Positions 38,346 to 47,280 of a stretch of 64,000 nt of DNA are shown here, piece after piece. The notes below the pieces were generated by a model. The model was given only the letters and a program-made list of their open reading frames with translations, did not search any database and was not told where the DNA came from. Each line of letters begins with the position of its first letter. The first letter of the stretch is position 1. The position numbers and the translations under genes were made by a program. The stretch is from Prauserella halophila (lineage in GTDB: Bacteria > Actinomycetota > Actinomycetes > Mycobacteriales > Pseudonocardiaceae): assembly GCF_024171895.1 (NCBI RefSeq), contig NZ_JAMTCQ010000012.1, positions 368,283-432,282 on the forward strand, given 5' to 3'.

Positions 38346-38935
38346 GGCCGGTGTTGCAGTGCTCGGCGGGCGAACTCGACCGTGTGCTCGCGCAGCAGCG
38401 CGTGCCGTTGTGACTCGTCGACGTCGCGGACGAGGAACCCGGCCAGTTGCGGCATCGCGTGCGGCCAGCAGGCGAGCCCGAGCAGGGTGAGCAGGGTGGC
38501 GGCGGTGTCGTGCCGGTCGGCGCCGTGCGGGGTTGCGGCGCCGCCGGGGGTGTCGCCCAGCGCCTCGGCCAGGGCGGCGACCTTCCCGTCGTAGGCCTGC
38601 GCGCGCCCGTCGTGATCGAGCACCGGACGGTCGCCGTAGTGCAGCGACTCCCACAGCAGCAGGCGCAGCAGCAGCGGGTGGTCGCGGTGGTAGTCGTAGA
38701 GCTTGCCGACGTACTCGGCCAGGTCGCCTGACGGCACGCCGATTCCCGCCGCGTGCTCGGCCTTCGCGTCGGTGATCACGGCGTCGAACAGCTTCTCCTT
38801 GCTGCCGAAGTGGCCGTAGATGCGCTCCTTGTTGACGCCAGCACGGGCTGCGATGGCGTCGACGCGCGCGCCGGCGATGCCGTGCGCCGCGAACTCGTCG
38901 CGCGCCGCGGTGAGAAGTCGTTGCCGGGTGCTCAT
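38342..38935 (-). CDS. TetR-family regulator beside an MFS exporter
   Basis: A 197-residue TetR regulator. The N-terminal DNA-binding domain is MSTRQRLLTAARDEFAAHGI then ARVDAIAARAGVNKERIYGH, and the C-terminal region matches TetR_C domains of drug-efflux repressors. ATG 38935 is used, with ATG 38944 also possible. It faces a divergent MFS transporter gene across a palindromic control region, the usual arrangement of a repressor controlling its own efflux pump. Confidence 0.85.
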   Translation of the reverse strand: MSTRQRLLTAARDEFAAHGIAGARVDAIAARAGVNKERIYGHFGSKEKLFDAVITDAKAEHAAGIGVPSGDLAEYVGKLYDYHRDHPLLLRLLLWESLHYGDRPVLDHDGRAQAYDGKVAALAEALGDTPGGAATPHGADRHDTAATLLTLLGLACWPHAMPQLAGFLVRDVDESQRHALLREHTVEFARRALQHRP

Positions 38936-38961
38936 GGCGTTCATGTCTACCAGGTGACCAA

Positions 38962-38999
38962 CTGTCCAGTTGACATCCAACTAGTTGGTTGGACAGGAT
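38962..38999. promoter_or_regulatory. TetR operator and leaderless promoter of the MFS gene
   Basis: A nested dyad: CTGTCCA (38962-38968) with TGGACAG (38990-38996), and inside it the perfect palindrome CCAACTAGTTGG (38977-38988). The inner palindrome lies between TTGACA (38970-38975) and CAGGAT (38994-38999), spaced by 18 bp. The -10 ends six bases before the MFS ATG at 39006, so the mRNA is probably leaderless and repressor binding would block the promoter. Confidence 0.65.
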
Positions 39000-39005
39000 C
39001 GCGGC

Positions 39006-40196
39006 ATGCCCACCACGGACGTACCCGCACGCGGCGCCGCGCACTCCTGGGCCTCGCCCGGTCGAACTCTCGCGACCTTGGTGACCAGCGGCGTCGTCGG
39101 CGTCGGCCAGACCTACGCCGTCATCCCGCTGCTGCCGGCCATCGCCGACGACTTCGGAACCTCGACGTCCGCAGCGACCTGGACGGCGACGGCCTTCAGC
39201 CTCACGTTCGCACTGAGCTTCCTGCTGGCCGGGCCGCTCGCCGATCGGTTCGGCCCACGCCGCGTCATCCTCGCCGGACTCGTGGCCGCGGCCGTCACGA
39301 CGGCGGCGGTGCCGCTCGCCTCGTCGTTGGCGGCTGCCGTGGCGCTGCGCTGTGTGCAGGGCGCGGCGGTCGCCATGCTCGTGCCGACGGGATTCGCCTA
39401 CGTCACCGCTCAGCTCGAACCGGGCAGACGTCCGGTGGCGTTCAGCGCGCTGGCCAGCGCGGGTATCGCTTCGGCCGTGGTGCTGCAGGTGGCCGCACAG
39501 CTGCTGGCACCGATGGGCTGGCGCGCGGTGTTTGTCGCGTCAGGTGGGGCGTTCCTGCTGCTCGTCGTGCTCGCGGCGACGCTGCTGCGTCCGGATTCGC
39601 GGGGCGTGACACCGCGGGCGGAGTCGGTTCTCGCCGCGCTCGTGGCCGTGCCGAAACTGTTGGTCCGCCCGCGGCTGCTCGGGTTGTACCTCGCGACGGC
39701 GGCCCTGCTGGGTGCGTTCGTCATCGTCTACACGGTCGTCGAGCTCGCGGGACCCGCCGCGGTCGACAGTCCCGGCGCGATGCTGGCCCTGCGCGCGAGT
39801 GCGCTGCCGGCGGTCCTCGTGGCGCCGCTGCTGACCCGCGTGCTGTCGACGGTTCCGCCGCACGTCCGGGCAACCGTGTCGCTGGCGGTGTCGGCGCTGG
39901 CCGCGCTCCTGCTCCCGACGGCGGGCGGGGACGTGGTCGCGCTCGCCGCGGTGTTGTTCGTGTTCGTCGGCGGGATCGCGGTCGGATCGCCGGGACTGGT
40001 CGCCTCGATCCACGGTCACGCGGGCGGGTCGGTCGGTGCGGCGACCGCGCTGTACACGGCGTCGCTGTTCCTGGGTGCCAGCGCGGGGCCGCAGCTCGTC
40101 GCCGCTGTCGGCGGATTCACCCCGACGCTGCTGGTCACCGCTGGAATTCTCGCCGTGGCGGCAGGGGTGGTGTGGATCTCGACGCGCGGCGACTGA
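39006..40196 (+). CDS. MFS exporter
   Basis: A 396-residue major facilitator with 12 predicted helices. Seen are motif A, LAGPLADRFGPRRVILAG, between helices 2 and 3, and GAAVAMLVPTGFAYV. It resembles 12-helix drug:H+ antiporters. The cargo is unknown. The ATG at 39006 is used because the promoter's transcription start coincides with it; an earlier GTG at 38985 lies inside the operator. Confidence 0.88.
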   Translation: MPTTDVPARGAAHSWASPGRTLATLVTSGVVGVGQTYAVIPLLPAIADDFGTSTSAATWTATAFSLTFALSFLLAGPLADRFGPRRVILAGLVAAAVTTAAVPLASSLAAAVALRCVQGAAVAMLVPTGFAYVTAQLEPGRRPVAFSALASAGIASAVVLQVAAQLLAPMGWRAVFVASGGAFLLLVVLAATLLRPDSRGVTPRAESVLAALVAVPKLLVRPRLLGLYLATAALLGAFVIVYTVVELAGPAAVDSPGAMLALRASALPAVLVAPLLTRVLSTVPPHVRATVSLAVSALAALLLPTAGGDVVALAAVLFVFVGGIAVGSPGLVASIHGHAGGSVGAATALYTASLFLGASAGPQLVAAVGGFTPTLLVTAGILAVAAGVVWISTRGD

Positions 40197-40244
40197 GCTG
40201 CAGGGCCGTTCCGCTTCCCTGCGTTGTGCCCCCGCGAGTTCGTA

Positions 40245-40360
40245 TTGTGCTGCGAGGACGCAACACAGCTCCTGGAAAACGCAACACGGGCTCCGGAATC
40301 CGCAACACAGCCCCCGGAATCCGCAACACGGGCTCCGGGCTTCGCAACACGCGCCACGGG
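40245..40360. repeat. 21-bp repeat array downstream of rfbA
   Basis: About five units, on the minus strand GTGTTGCGGATTCCGGAGCC and variants, end two bases before the rfbA stop. They are 3' of rfbA and in its sense. Confidence 0.9.
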
Positions 40361-40361
40361 G

Positions 40362-41243
40362 TCAGCCGGTGGCGCCGGCCGCCTTCGCGATGTCCATGAC
40401 GTAGTCGCCGTAGCCGCTCTTGGCGAGCTTCGCGCCGAGGCGGTGGCATTCGTCGGCGTCGATGTAGCCCATCCGCAGCGCGACCTCCTCGAGGCACGCG
40501 ATGCGCACCCCGGTGCGGTGTTCCAGCACCTGCACGAACTGCCCCGCCTCGAGCAGCGAATCGTGCGTGCCCGTGTCCAGCCACGCGAACCCGCGCGAGA
40601 ACTCGACCAGCCGGGCGCGGCCTTCGCGCAGGTACGTCAGGTTGACGTCGGTGATTTCCAGCTCGCCGCGCGGCGACGGTGTCAGGCTGTGTGCGATGTC
40701 GACGACCTGGTTGTCGTAGAGGTAGAGCCCCGTGATCGCCTTGTTCGACCGCGGCGCCGCGGGCTTCTCCTCGATCGAGAGCAGGGCGCCGTCCGGGGCG
40801 ATCTCGCCGACGCCGTAGCGCTGCGGGTCCTTCACCGGATAGCCGAACAGCACACAGCCGTCGAGTCCGGCGGCCTCGGCCTGCAACGTCCGCGAGAAGC
40901 CCTGGCCGTAGAAGATGTTGTCGCCGAGGATCAGCGCCACGTCGTCGCCCGCGATGAAGTCGGCACCGATGACGAACGCCTCGGCCAGCCCGTTCGGCGC
41001 AGGCTGCTCGGCGTAGGAGAGTTCGAGACCGAACTGACTGCCGTCGCCGAGCAGGCGCTGGAAGTTCGGCAGATCCGACGGCGTCGAGATGATCAGGATC
41101 TCGCGGATGCCGGCCAGCATGAGTACCGAGATCGGGTAGTAGATCATCGGCTTGTCGTAGACGGGAAGCAGCTGCTTCGACACGGCCTGTGTGATCGGGT
41201 GCAGCCGTGTTCCGCTGCCGCCCGCCAGCACGATGCCCTTCAT
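40362..41243 (-). CDS. rfbA: Glucose-1-phosphate thymidylyltransferase
   Basis: A 293-residue sugar nucleotidyltransferase that makes dTDP-glucose, first step of dTDP-rhamnose synthesis. The N-terminal nucleotide motif [20 protein letters not shown] is followed by [17 protein letters not shown], the metal-binding [10 protein letters not shown], and [13 protein letters not shown] and [18 protein letters not shown]. Length and motifs are standard for RmlA. It stands apart from other rml genes, with the sialidase-like gene upstream on the same strand. Confidence 0.94.
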   Translation of the reverse strand: MKGIVLAGGSGTRLHPITQAVSKQLLPVYDKPMIYYPISVLMLAGIREILIISTPSDLPNFQRLLGDGSQFGLELSYAEQPAPNGLAEAFVIGADFIAGDDVALILGDNIFYGQGFSRTLQAEAAGLDGCVLFGYPVKDPQRYGVGEIAPDGALLSIEEKPAAPRSNKAITGLYLYDNQVVDIAHSLTPSPRGELEITDVNLTYLREGRARLVEFSRGFAWLDTGTHDSLLEAGQFVQVLEHRTGVRIACLEEVALRMGYIDADECHRLGAKLAKSGYGDYVMDIAKAAGATG

Positions 41244-41293
41244 CGCCCGCCCTTCATGCCGCATCCGTGGCCGAGGCTCAGCCTTCCGGGGGA

Positions 41294-42574
41294 TCAGGGT
41301 ACCGGCTGGCGCGACGGGCCGGTGCCGAAAAAGACCCGGCAGCCGCCGCCGGTGCGGTCCGCGGTGGCCTGCAGCACGGTGTCGCCGCCGTCGACCGGCA
41401 GCAGCGACGGGCTGTAGTTCGGGCAGGGGTCGTCCACCGGGTCGGCGACCGCCACCGGTGCGGGCACCTCGTACCACGCGCCGGAGCCGGGGTCGTCGTT
41501 GGCGAGGATCGTCCTGCCGTTGCCGTCGGTGGCTGTGCCGTCGGCGTTCGCGTAGATCTGGCCGATGAGCAGGATCCGCGTGCCGTTCGGGCCGCCGGGG
41601 AAGAGCGAGATCGTCGGCGAGTGCCGGAAGTGGTGGCCCTCCGGGGTGGCGACCTGCGTGCCGGGGTCGGCCGGATCGCCGAAGTCCTCGCCGTCGTCGG
41701 AGATCGTGAAATACGGATCGCAGAACCGCTCGCCGAAGTTGCAGATCTCGTAGCTGAAGTAGTGCCGCCCGCCGGGGAGGCGGCGCACTATCGGCATGCC
41801 GGGGCGCACTTCCCACGGCGAGATCGTCAACGTGCGCGCAGGGGAGCTCCAGTCGTGGAGGTCGTCGGTGGCTCGGCGTGCGAGAAACTGGTCGAACTCG
41901 CGCCCGCCGCGCTCGTCGGCGTAGTGCAGCTGCAGCGTGCCCGAGTCGTCGACGTCGAACTCCGGTTCCCACACGCCCGGCGCGCCCTTCGACGTCACCG
42001 GTTCGGACACGAAGTCCCACGAGCGGCCGGTGTCGGTGCTCGCCCAGATGCGAATGCCGATCTCCCGGGTGTCGCGCGGGGCCTTCTGCCGGTAGCTGGC
42101 CGCCCACAGCAGCGTGCCCTTCGAATACCGGCCGATGCTCCGCGGCAGTTCGTACAGCGTGCCGCAGCACATGCCGCGGCCGTAGCGGCCCTCGGGATCG
42201 CGGATCTCGCCGACCTGGTGGAAACTGCGGCCCTCGTCGGTGCTCTCGTGGACCGGCGCGTAGAAGCCGCGCTCGTCGGTGCTGGTGACCGTGGCGAGGA
42301 TGCGGCCGTTGTGGTCGGTGTGGCCGTGCTGGGTGCGGATCAGCCGTGGGTACGCGCCGTAGCCGTCGTGCAGCAGTTGCCGGTCGGCGCCCTGCGCCAC
42401 CGCGGGCGTCAGCGCCAGGAACAGGACGACGCCGGCGACCACGGCGAACGTCCGGTGCAGTGGCGAGCGGCGACGCGGAACGCGATCCCGGGACGACTGT
42501 GGGCGGCTGGTCGACGGCCCAGTGGTAGACGTCCCAGCGGTCGGCGGGCTGCTGGTCGGCGGATTGGCGTGCAC
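41294..42574 (-). CDS. Secreted sialidase-superfamily (Asp-box beta-propeller) protein
   Basis: A 426-residue exported protein. A basic, Ser/Pro-rich N-terminus precedes a hydrophobic signal or anchor at about residues 43-60 ([20 protein letters not shown]). The rest forms a beta-propeller with Asp-box motifs [24 protein letters not shown] and the weaker ISDDGEDF. It contains four Cys likely to pair outside the cell. The sialidase catalytic Arg triad and nucleophilic Tyr cannot be assigned with certainty, so the substrate is open. GTG 42574 is chosen with CCGGGGG upstream. Confidence 0.65.
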   Translation of the reverse strand: MHANPPTSSPPTAGTSTTGPSTSRPQSSRDRVPRRRSPLHRTFAVVAGVVLFLALTPAVAQGADRQLLHDGYGAYPRLIRTQHGHTDHNGRILATVTSTDERGFYAPVHESTDEGRSFHQVGEIRDPEGRYGRGMCCGTLYELPRSIGRYSKGTLLWAASYRQKAPRDTREIGIRIWASTDTGRSWDFVSEPVTSKGAPGVWEPEFDVDDSGTLQLHYADERGGREFDQFLARRATDDLHDWSSPARTLTISPWEVRPGMPIVRRLPGGRHYFSYEICNFGERFCDPYFTISDDGEDFGDPADPGTQVATPEGHHFRHSPTISLFPGGPNGTRILLIGQIYANADGTATDGNGRTILANDDPGSGAWYEVPAPVAVADPVDDPCPNYSPSLLPVDGGDTVLQATADRTGGGCRVFFGTGPSRQPVP

Positions 42575-42918
42575 GGAAAACCCCCGGTGTCCGACGGCGA
42601 CCGGGAAAGTCAAACACGACCAGGTGATGCATGGTCGGCGATTCACGAGGGTTCACCGAGGCGACACAACGATGTCCGTCGTCCGGGGACCCTCAGCCGG
42701 GGGATTCGCTCATCGAGGCGCCGGGCACGCGGTGCGATGCGGCTGGGCGGCAGCAACGGCGGCGGCCGTGCCGTGCTCACGCGTGGGCGACGTTCGCGTT
42801 GGGGTCTGCACACGCCTGAGGTCGTCGGACGAGGAACGCGCCGGAGCCGCGATCGATGCGGCCCCGGCGCGGCCCCGGCCGGAGAAGGAGGTGGTGATCA
42901 GCAGCCGGCCCGGATGCC
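42575..42918. other. Intergenic region without a recognised gene
   Basis: About 340 bp between the sialidase-like gene start and the YajQ gene end, both on the minus strand. It must hold the promoter of the sialidase-like gene. No repeat array, hairpin or RNA gene is evident. Confidence 0.5.
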
Positions 42919-43410
42919 CTACCGGAAGTTCATGAACTGCAGCGCGATGCCGAAGTCCTTCTCCTTCAGCAGTGCGATCACGTCCTGCAGATGGTCCTTC
43001 TTCTTGCCCGACACCCGCAGCTGATCCCCCTGGATCTGCGCCTGCACACCCTTCGGGCCCTCGTCCCGGATGTACTTGGAGATCTGCTTTCCCTTGTCCT
43101 GCTCGATGCCCTCGACGATGGAACCGGACACCTTGTACGTCTTGCCCGACACCGCAGGCTCGCCCGCGTCGAACGCCTTCATCGACACGCCACGCTTGAC
43201 CAGCTTCTCCTTGAAGACGTCGACCGCGGCCTTCACCCGCTCCTCGGTCTCGGCCTCCACGACGATGGCGTTGTCACCCGACCACGCCACCGACGCGCCC
43301 GTGCCCCGGAAGTCGAACCGCGTCGACAGCTCCTTGGCCGCCTGGTTCACCGCGTTGTCCACCTCTTGCCGGTCGACCTTGCTCACCACGTCGAACGACG
43401 GATCCGCCAC
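42919..43410 (-). CDS. YajQ-family nucleotide-binding protein
   Basis: A 163-residue protein, the usual length. It begins [20 protein letters not shown] and ends [15 protein letters not shown], both strongly conserved ends of the family, with two ferredoxin-like folds. Homologues bind nucleotides such as c-di-GMP in some bacteria or tRNA/GTP in others; the role here is unknown. GTG 43410 is used on the basis of the conserved N-terminus. Confidence 0.92.
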   Translation of the reverse strand: MADPSFDVVSKVDRQEVDNAVNQAAKELSTRFDFRGTGASVAWSGDNAIVVEAETEERVKAAVDVFKEKLVKRGVSMKAFDAGEPAVSGKTYKVSGSIVEGIEQDKGKQISKYIRDEGPKGVQAQIQGDQLRVSGKKKDHLQDVIALLKEKDFGIALQFMNFR

Positions 43411-43563
43411 GACTGAAGCACCTCGCTGTCTGGTTCGGGTGTGATCGAGGACGTGGCCGCCGACGCGGCCACACCGGGTAAGCGTAGTCATCGGGTACCC
43501 GGGTGTGGGCGCGCCTGCCGAGGGCGGTAGGCTTGCATCTTGCCGGACGCGGAGCCGGCACCC

Positions 43564-43645
43564 GGCGGGTTGCCCGAGCGGCCAAAGGGAGCTGACTGTA
43601 AATCAGCCGGCACTGCCTTCGTGGGTTCGAATCCCTCACCCGCCA
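43564..43645 (+). tRNA. tRNA-Tyr (GTA anticodon)
   Basis: An 82-base cloverleaf with GGCGGGT/ACCCGCC acceptor stem, GACTGTAAATC anticodon loop (GTA), a long variable arm typical of class II tRNAs and GGTTCGAATCC in the T arm. The 3' CCA is not encoded. A terminator follows. The 3' 44 bases are repeated exactly at 46363-46406 and imperfectly at about 51401-51445, marking it as an integration site. Confidence 0.96.
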
Positions 43646-43646
43646 C
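43602..43646 (+). repeat. Attachment-type direct repeat, tRNA copy
   Basis: The 3' end of tRNA-Tyr from the anticodon stem onward, 45 bases, is identical to 46363-46407. Direct repeats of a tRNA 3' end are typical att sites of integrases. Confidence 0.8.
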
Positions 43647-43651
43647 TCGAT

Positions 43652-43688
43652 CGAAGGCGCCCCCTGCTTGTCGCTGGGGGCGCCTTCG
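43652..43688 (+). terminator. Terminator of tRNA-Tyr
   Basis: CGAAGGCGCCCCC pairs perfectly with GGGGGCGCCTTCG across an 11-base loop, followed by GCTGTTTTCG. A second hairpin, CTGGGGGCGCAGCCCCCAG, lies at 43716-43734. Confidence 0.85.
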
Positions 43689-43849
43689 CTGTTTTCGATC
43701 ATCGTCGTGTTTTCTGGGGGCGCAGCCCCCAGACCCCGCCCGGGGTGGTCCCCGGACCCCCGTTGTCGGTGGTTGCGCGGGAGCCCCCTTTGCCACGAAC
43801 GCCGCCTCCGGAATCCGGTCGGCGGCGCGGAGGTCCACCGTCCGGGCCG

Positions 43850-43930
43850 AGCGACGAGCCGGTGTGGGTTCCGGCGTACGACATCGACGTCTACCCGGTG
43901 ACGAACGCCCAGTACGCGCGCTTCCTTGAT
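43850..43930 (+). pseudogene. Fragment of a formylglycine-generating-enzyme-family gene
   Basis: Some 25 codons read VWVPAYDIDVYPVTNAQYAR, a hallmark segment of the FGE-sulfatase (SUMF1/EgtB) fold. The frame then runs into unrelated hydrophobic sequence of lower GC content. There is no start or rest of the domain, so this is a remnant, with the break at about 43930 marking a junction between different DNAs. Confidence 0.55.
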
Positions 43931-44084
43931 GACCGGAAGTCCGTTCGGCTCATAAGGATAGTGGCCACGGTCGGCCCCTTCGTCGCCTTCCTTATTGGTC
44001 TCACTGCTTTGGTTCCAGGGTTTCAGTTGGCAAGTCTCTTATGGGATCCGACATCCGGCGCGGAGATCTTGTCTGGAAGTCCAG

Positions 44085-44318
44085 GTGGGGAAATTTACTG
44101 ACCAGACGTATGTGGGTGGTCTGGAACGCGGCGAGCGAAATCCGACTTTGAGAGCGGTGGAACGCATCGCTGAGCATCTCGACATGGAACCGCTCGACTT
44201 GCTGATCGAGGACGATGCCGCGCCCCCGCGCACATCATCTGAAGAGCGTGTGAGAACTGCCCTCGCCGTCGAAGACCGCGATGTCACCGACGATCGCGAT
44301 CGCTGGCAGTCTCGCTAA
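44085..44318 (+). pseudogene. Truncated XRE-type helix-turn-helix gene
   Basis: The reading TDQTYVGGLERGERNPTLRA followed by VERIAEHLDMEPLDLLIED is the recognition helix and C-terminal half of an HTH_3 domain. The first two helices are missing and the preceding sequence does not encode them in this frame. The frame ends at 44318 after a short charged tail. A plausible small protein start is not seen. Confidence 0.5.
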
Positions 44319-44405
44319 GACAGTTTCGATCATCCGGTCAGGCGGGCATGTATTTGGCGAGTGCAGCCAGGGGGCGGTGACGAGCCGGTCGGTGGGCGCC
44401 GTGGT

Positions 44406-44978
44406 TCAGGCGTCTCGCAGGAGTGTTGCGACGGCCTGGCGTGCTCTTACGGGGTCGGGTTCGGCGCCAGTGATGATGTCCGCGTAGATGAACGATTCGA
44501 TGATCCGGACGACGAGGTAGGCCATGTCGGGCAGGTCGAGGGGAAGGGCATCGACGTCAAGGTGAGCGCTGAGCAGGTCTTGAATGGTCCCGACCATGCG
44601 GGCCTGCAGTGATCCCGCTCGGGTGGTCAGCAAGCGGAGGGCACGCTCGGGTTCTCGCCGCAGGTAGGCGCGGAAGTACTCGGTCGTGGTGAGGATTTCG
44701 GCGAACTGGCCGAGCGCGTCAGCGACGCGAGCGCCGCCGTTCCCCGTCGCTGAGGCCACCGCGTCGCGGAGGGCCGGTTCTGCCAATGACCAGAGGACCT
44801 CGGTCAGAAGTTCGTCGCGGCTCCCCACCCAGCGAAATAGCGTCGCCCGGCTGACGCCGATTCTAGCTGCGAGGTCCTGCATCTCGATGCGTTCGCCGGC
44901 CATGAAACATCGCCGAGCGGTCTTGAATGCCGCCAGGGCATCGCCCCCGCGCTCGACGCTTACCAGCCGGTGCGTCAA
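44406..44978 (-). CDS. TetR-family regulator in the accessory region
   Basis: A 190-residue TetR regulator with the helix-turn-helix IEMQDLAARIGVSRATLFRW at about residues 31-50 and a C-terminal domain similar in pattern to QsdR-type regulators, including the one at 3367-3972. It is divergent from the secreted lipase gene, with about 250 bp between, so it may control that gene. Ligand unknown. Confidence 0.78.
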   Translation of the reverse strand: MTHRLVSVERGGDALAAFKTARRCFMAGERIEMQDLAARIGVSRATLFRWVGSRDELLTEVLWSLAEPALRDAVASATGNGGARVADALGQFAEILTTTEYFRAYLRREPERALRLLTTRAGSLQARMVGTIQDLLSAHLDVDALPLDLPDMAYLVVRIIESFIYADIITGAEPDPVRARQAVATLLRDA

Positions 44979-45229
44979 TGGCGTCTCGCTGATCCTCTTA
45001 CCCCCTCGCAGGCGGTCGGATGAGTCGTCTACGGCGGCTGTTCGCCGACGAGCCAGGCTAGCATCGCGCGTCTCGCTTGAAGTCGCACAAGCGGATGAGA
45101 CATATTCTGATGTGTTGCATTCGTCCTGCGGGTGGGGTAAACAAGCCAGTCATGCGGACGCATCCGCATCCGAACCGTCAATGGCGACGAGGTGTCCCAC
45201 CCCGCGCCCTTCACCGCTGGAGGAGTCCG
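44979..45229. other. Divergent control region between TetR and lipase genes
   Basis: No gene is supported. The stretch ATGAGACATATTCTGATGTG (45096-45115) is markedly AT-rich for this genome and is a plausible promoter/operator region. A GATGCG-type direct repeat is seen near 45160-45175. Confidence 0.4.
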
Positions 45230-46285
45230 GTGAGCAGACCCGTAAGCAGGCTTGCACCTGCCGCAGTGATCACAGCGGCGCTGGCGTTGATCATCAGTAT
45301 TCTGACCGTCCCTTCTGGATGGGCGAGCACAGGCGCCCATGACGGTGATCCGGATTTTGCGCCGATCGACCGTCCGGGACCAGCACTGTCGGTGCCTGAC
45401 TCGAAATTGTCGAAGAGCTTGCATTGCACGGCCAATACCGGTCGGTCCAAGGCCAACGTGGTACTGCTCGTGCATGGGACAACCTCGACTCCGGGGGAGA
45501 ACTTCGAGTGGAACTGGTATCGCGCGCTGGACCAGCTGGACCGCCCCTACTGCTCGGTCACACTGCCGAACCGCGCCATGAGCGATGCCCAGGTGTCTGC
45601 GGAGTACGTGGTGAACGCTGTGCGTCACATCCACGAGTCGACTAACCGAGAGGTGGACATCCTTGGGCACAGTCAAGGCGGACTGGTGCCGCGGTTTGCC
45701 ATCCGCTTCTGGCCAGACATCCGTCCCATGATCGACGATTACGTCGGTTTCGGGGCAACCAATCACGGCTCGATTATGGTGAACGCGCTCTGCCCGCCAA
45801 TCGTCGGCTGCGCACCGGCACTGTGGCAGCAAACAGCGGACTCGAACTTCACCAAGGCAACGAACTCGGGAGCCGAAACTTTCGCGGGAATCTCCTACAC
45901 GAATATCTACACGCACACGGACGAATTCGTGCAACCCGCGTTGAACGACAGTGGCACCAGCTCACTGCACGGCGGAAACGGCCGGATCACCAACGTCGCT
46001 ATACAGGACGTCTGCCCGACCAGCCTGGCCTCGGAGCATATCGCAATTGGCACATACGACCCGGTCGCCTATGCGCTGGCGATGGACGCGCTCGATCACG
46101 ACGGACCCGCAAAACCGAAACGAGTCCCCTCGTCGACGTGCGCAAAACCCTTCATGCCCGGCGTTGACGCCGCCAGATTCCCGACCGAGTACGTCAACAC
46201 CATGACTGGTATCGCCGGCACCCTTGTCCTGAAGGCGCGGACGGCCCAGGAACCCGAGCTCCGCTCTTATGTCTTCGCCGACTGA
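45230..46285 (+). CDS. Secreted triacylglycerol lipase
   Basis: A 351-residue alpha/beta hydrolase of the actinobacterial lipase (class 2) type. GTG 45230 follows GGAGGAG and gives a clean signal peptide, MSRPVSRLAPAAVITAALAL through about residue 36. The oxyanion region is VVLLVHGTTSTPGENFEWNW, the nucleophile elbow GHSQGGLVPRF, and Asp/His candidates are in THTDEFVQP and SEHIAIGTYDP. Several Cys pairs suit an extracellular enzyme. Codon use is less GC-biased than in the neighbouring core genes, consistent with transfer. It ends about 80 bp before the repeated tRNA 3' end. Confidence 0.82.
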   Translation: MSRPVSRLAPAAVITAALALIISILTVPSGWASTGAHDGDPDFAPIDRPGPALSVPDSKLSKSLHCTANTGRSKANVVLLVHGTTSTPGENFEWNWYRALDQLDRPYCSVTLPNRAMSDAQVSAEYVVNAVRHIHESTNREVDILGHSQGGLVPRFAIRFWPDIRPMIDDYVGFGATNHGSIMVNALCPPIVGCAPALWQQTADSNFTKATNSGAETFAGISYTNIYTHTDEFVQPALNDSGTSSLHGGNGRITNVAIQDVCPTSLASEHIAIGTYDPVAYALAMDALDHDGPAKPKRVPSSTCAKPFMPGVDAARFPTEYVNTMTGIAGTLVLKARTAQEPELRSYVFAD

Positions 46286-46362
46286 CCTCCGGCTCGTGAT
46301 CGCCGAATCGTAATCGGGAGCCGCCATCCGCGTCGCCCAGGTCGTGCAGGGCAAGGTTCCCT

Positions 46363-46407
46363 ATCAGCCGGCACTGCCTTCGTGGGTTCGAATCCCTCAC
46401 CCGCCAC
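46363..46407 (+). repeat. Attachment-type direct repeat, second copy of the tRNA-Tyr 3' end
   Basis: Identical over 45 bases to 43602-43646, with no 5' half of a tRNA in front of it. The minus-strand integrase relic ends inside it. Confidence 0.85.
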
Positions 46408-47120
46408 GCACGAGAAACGCCCCGGTGACCTGGAAAGACAGGCCAGCGGGGCGTTTCTCGTGTGTGCGGTGGTGCGCAGCCCGATGCGGTCCGTGCCGGG
46501 TGTTCACGGCAAATACGCGGCAAAGGCTCCAGCCGCCGCCGAGCTGGCGCTCCACGCGCTCGCGGTCGGCTTGCTCACCGCCGTCGATGCACTTGGCATA
46601 GACGCGCAGCAGTACCGCGACGCTGTGGCCGGCCCACTCGGCCACTTTCGTCGGAGGCACTCCGGCCGCCAGTCAGTGGACACCGCAGCGTGGCGAAGGT
46701 CGTAGGGGCGTTTGGCGAGCGTGCTGTTTGAAGCTGCGGTGGGCGCCTGTTGACGAGCCGCCGCCCGCACGCGGCCGTACACCGAGCTGCTGATCCACCC
46801 GCCGTGACGAGCACCGCGGAAGAGGCGCCCGTCTCGCGCCGTGCCGAATCGTGCGAGGTGTTCGTGCAGGAGTGGGGGAGGGCACGGCGCGGCCCACGTC
46901 GTCCTCACGGTGTTTCAGCGGACCTTCCTCGCTCGACTTTCCGGAGTCCGTCCACTCTTGGCCGACCTCGGGTCGTGCCCTTTCGAGCCGGAGTTCGCCC
47001 CATCCAGAGCCGGGCAAGGAGAGGTTCTCCTTCCTCAGGTTGGCTGCCTCTTCGGGGCGCAGGGCGATCTTGCCGACGGCGCGCGGGCCCTGTGGCGGGC
47101 GGCTTACTGATGGCCTCATG
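46397..47120 (-). pseudogene. Tyrosine recombinase (integrase) relic
   Basis: The catalytic domain can be read in three pieces: GKIALRPEEAANLRKENLSL with the box I Arg, then LAKRPYDLRHAAVS with the box II Arg, then VAEWAGHSVAVLLRVYAKC with the His and the nucleophilic Tyr. The middle piece is in another frame: shifts occur at about 46875 (in a C-rich run) and about 46675, and they compensate so the last piece returns to the frame of the first. The N-terminal DNA-binding arm is missing beyond about 47120. Its 3' end abuts the tRNA-derived repeat, where integrase genes usually lie. Confidence 0.75.
46408..46456. terminator. Hairpin beside the second tRNA 3' copy
   Basis: CACGAGAAACGCCCCG pairs exactly with CGGGGCGTTTCTCGTG across a loop of about 22 bases. 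The 16-bp stem makes it a strong terminator in either direction. Confidence 0.7.
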
Positions 47121-47280
47121 ATCCGGGAGCGTGCGTCGCCGGTGCGTGTCCGGGACGCGACGGGAGATGCCGGCCGTATCGGTGATGTCCTGGAGCGTTG
47201 CCATGGCGAGAAGTCTTGTGGGCGTAATCGGTTGCCGGAGTGTGTGCGACCGACAGCGTCCCTGTCCGGTGAGGCGGCTC

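Noticed and set aside
46363-46407. Second tRNA-Tyr gene
   Set aside because: Only the 3' half is present; acceptor 5' strand, D arm and anticodon are missing.
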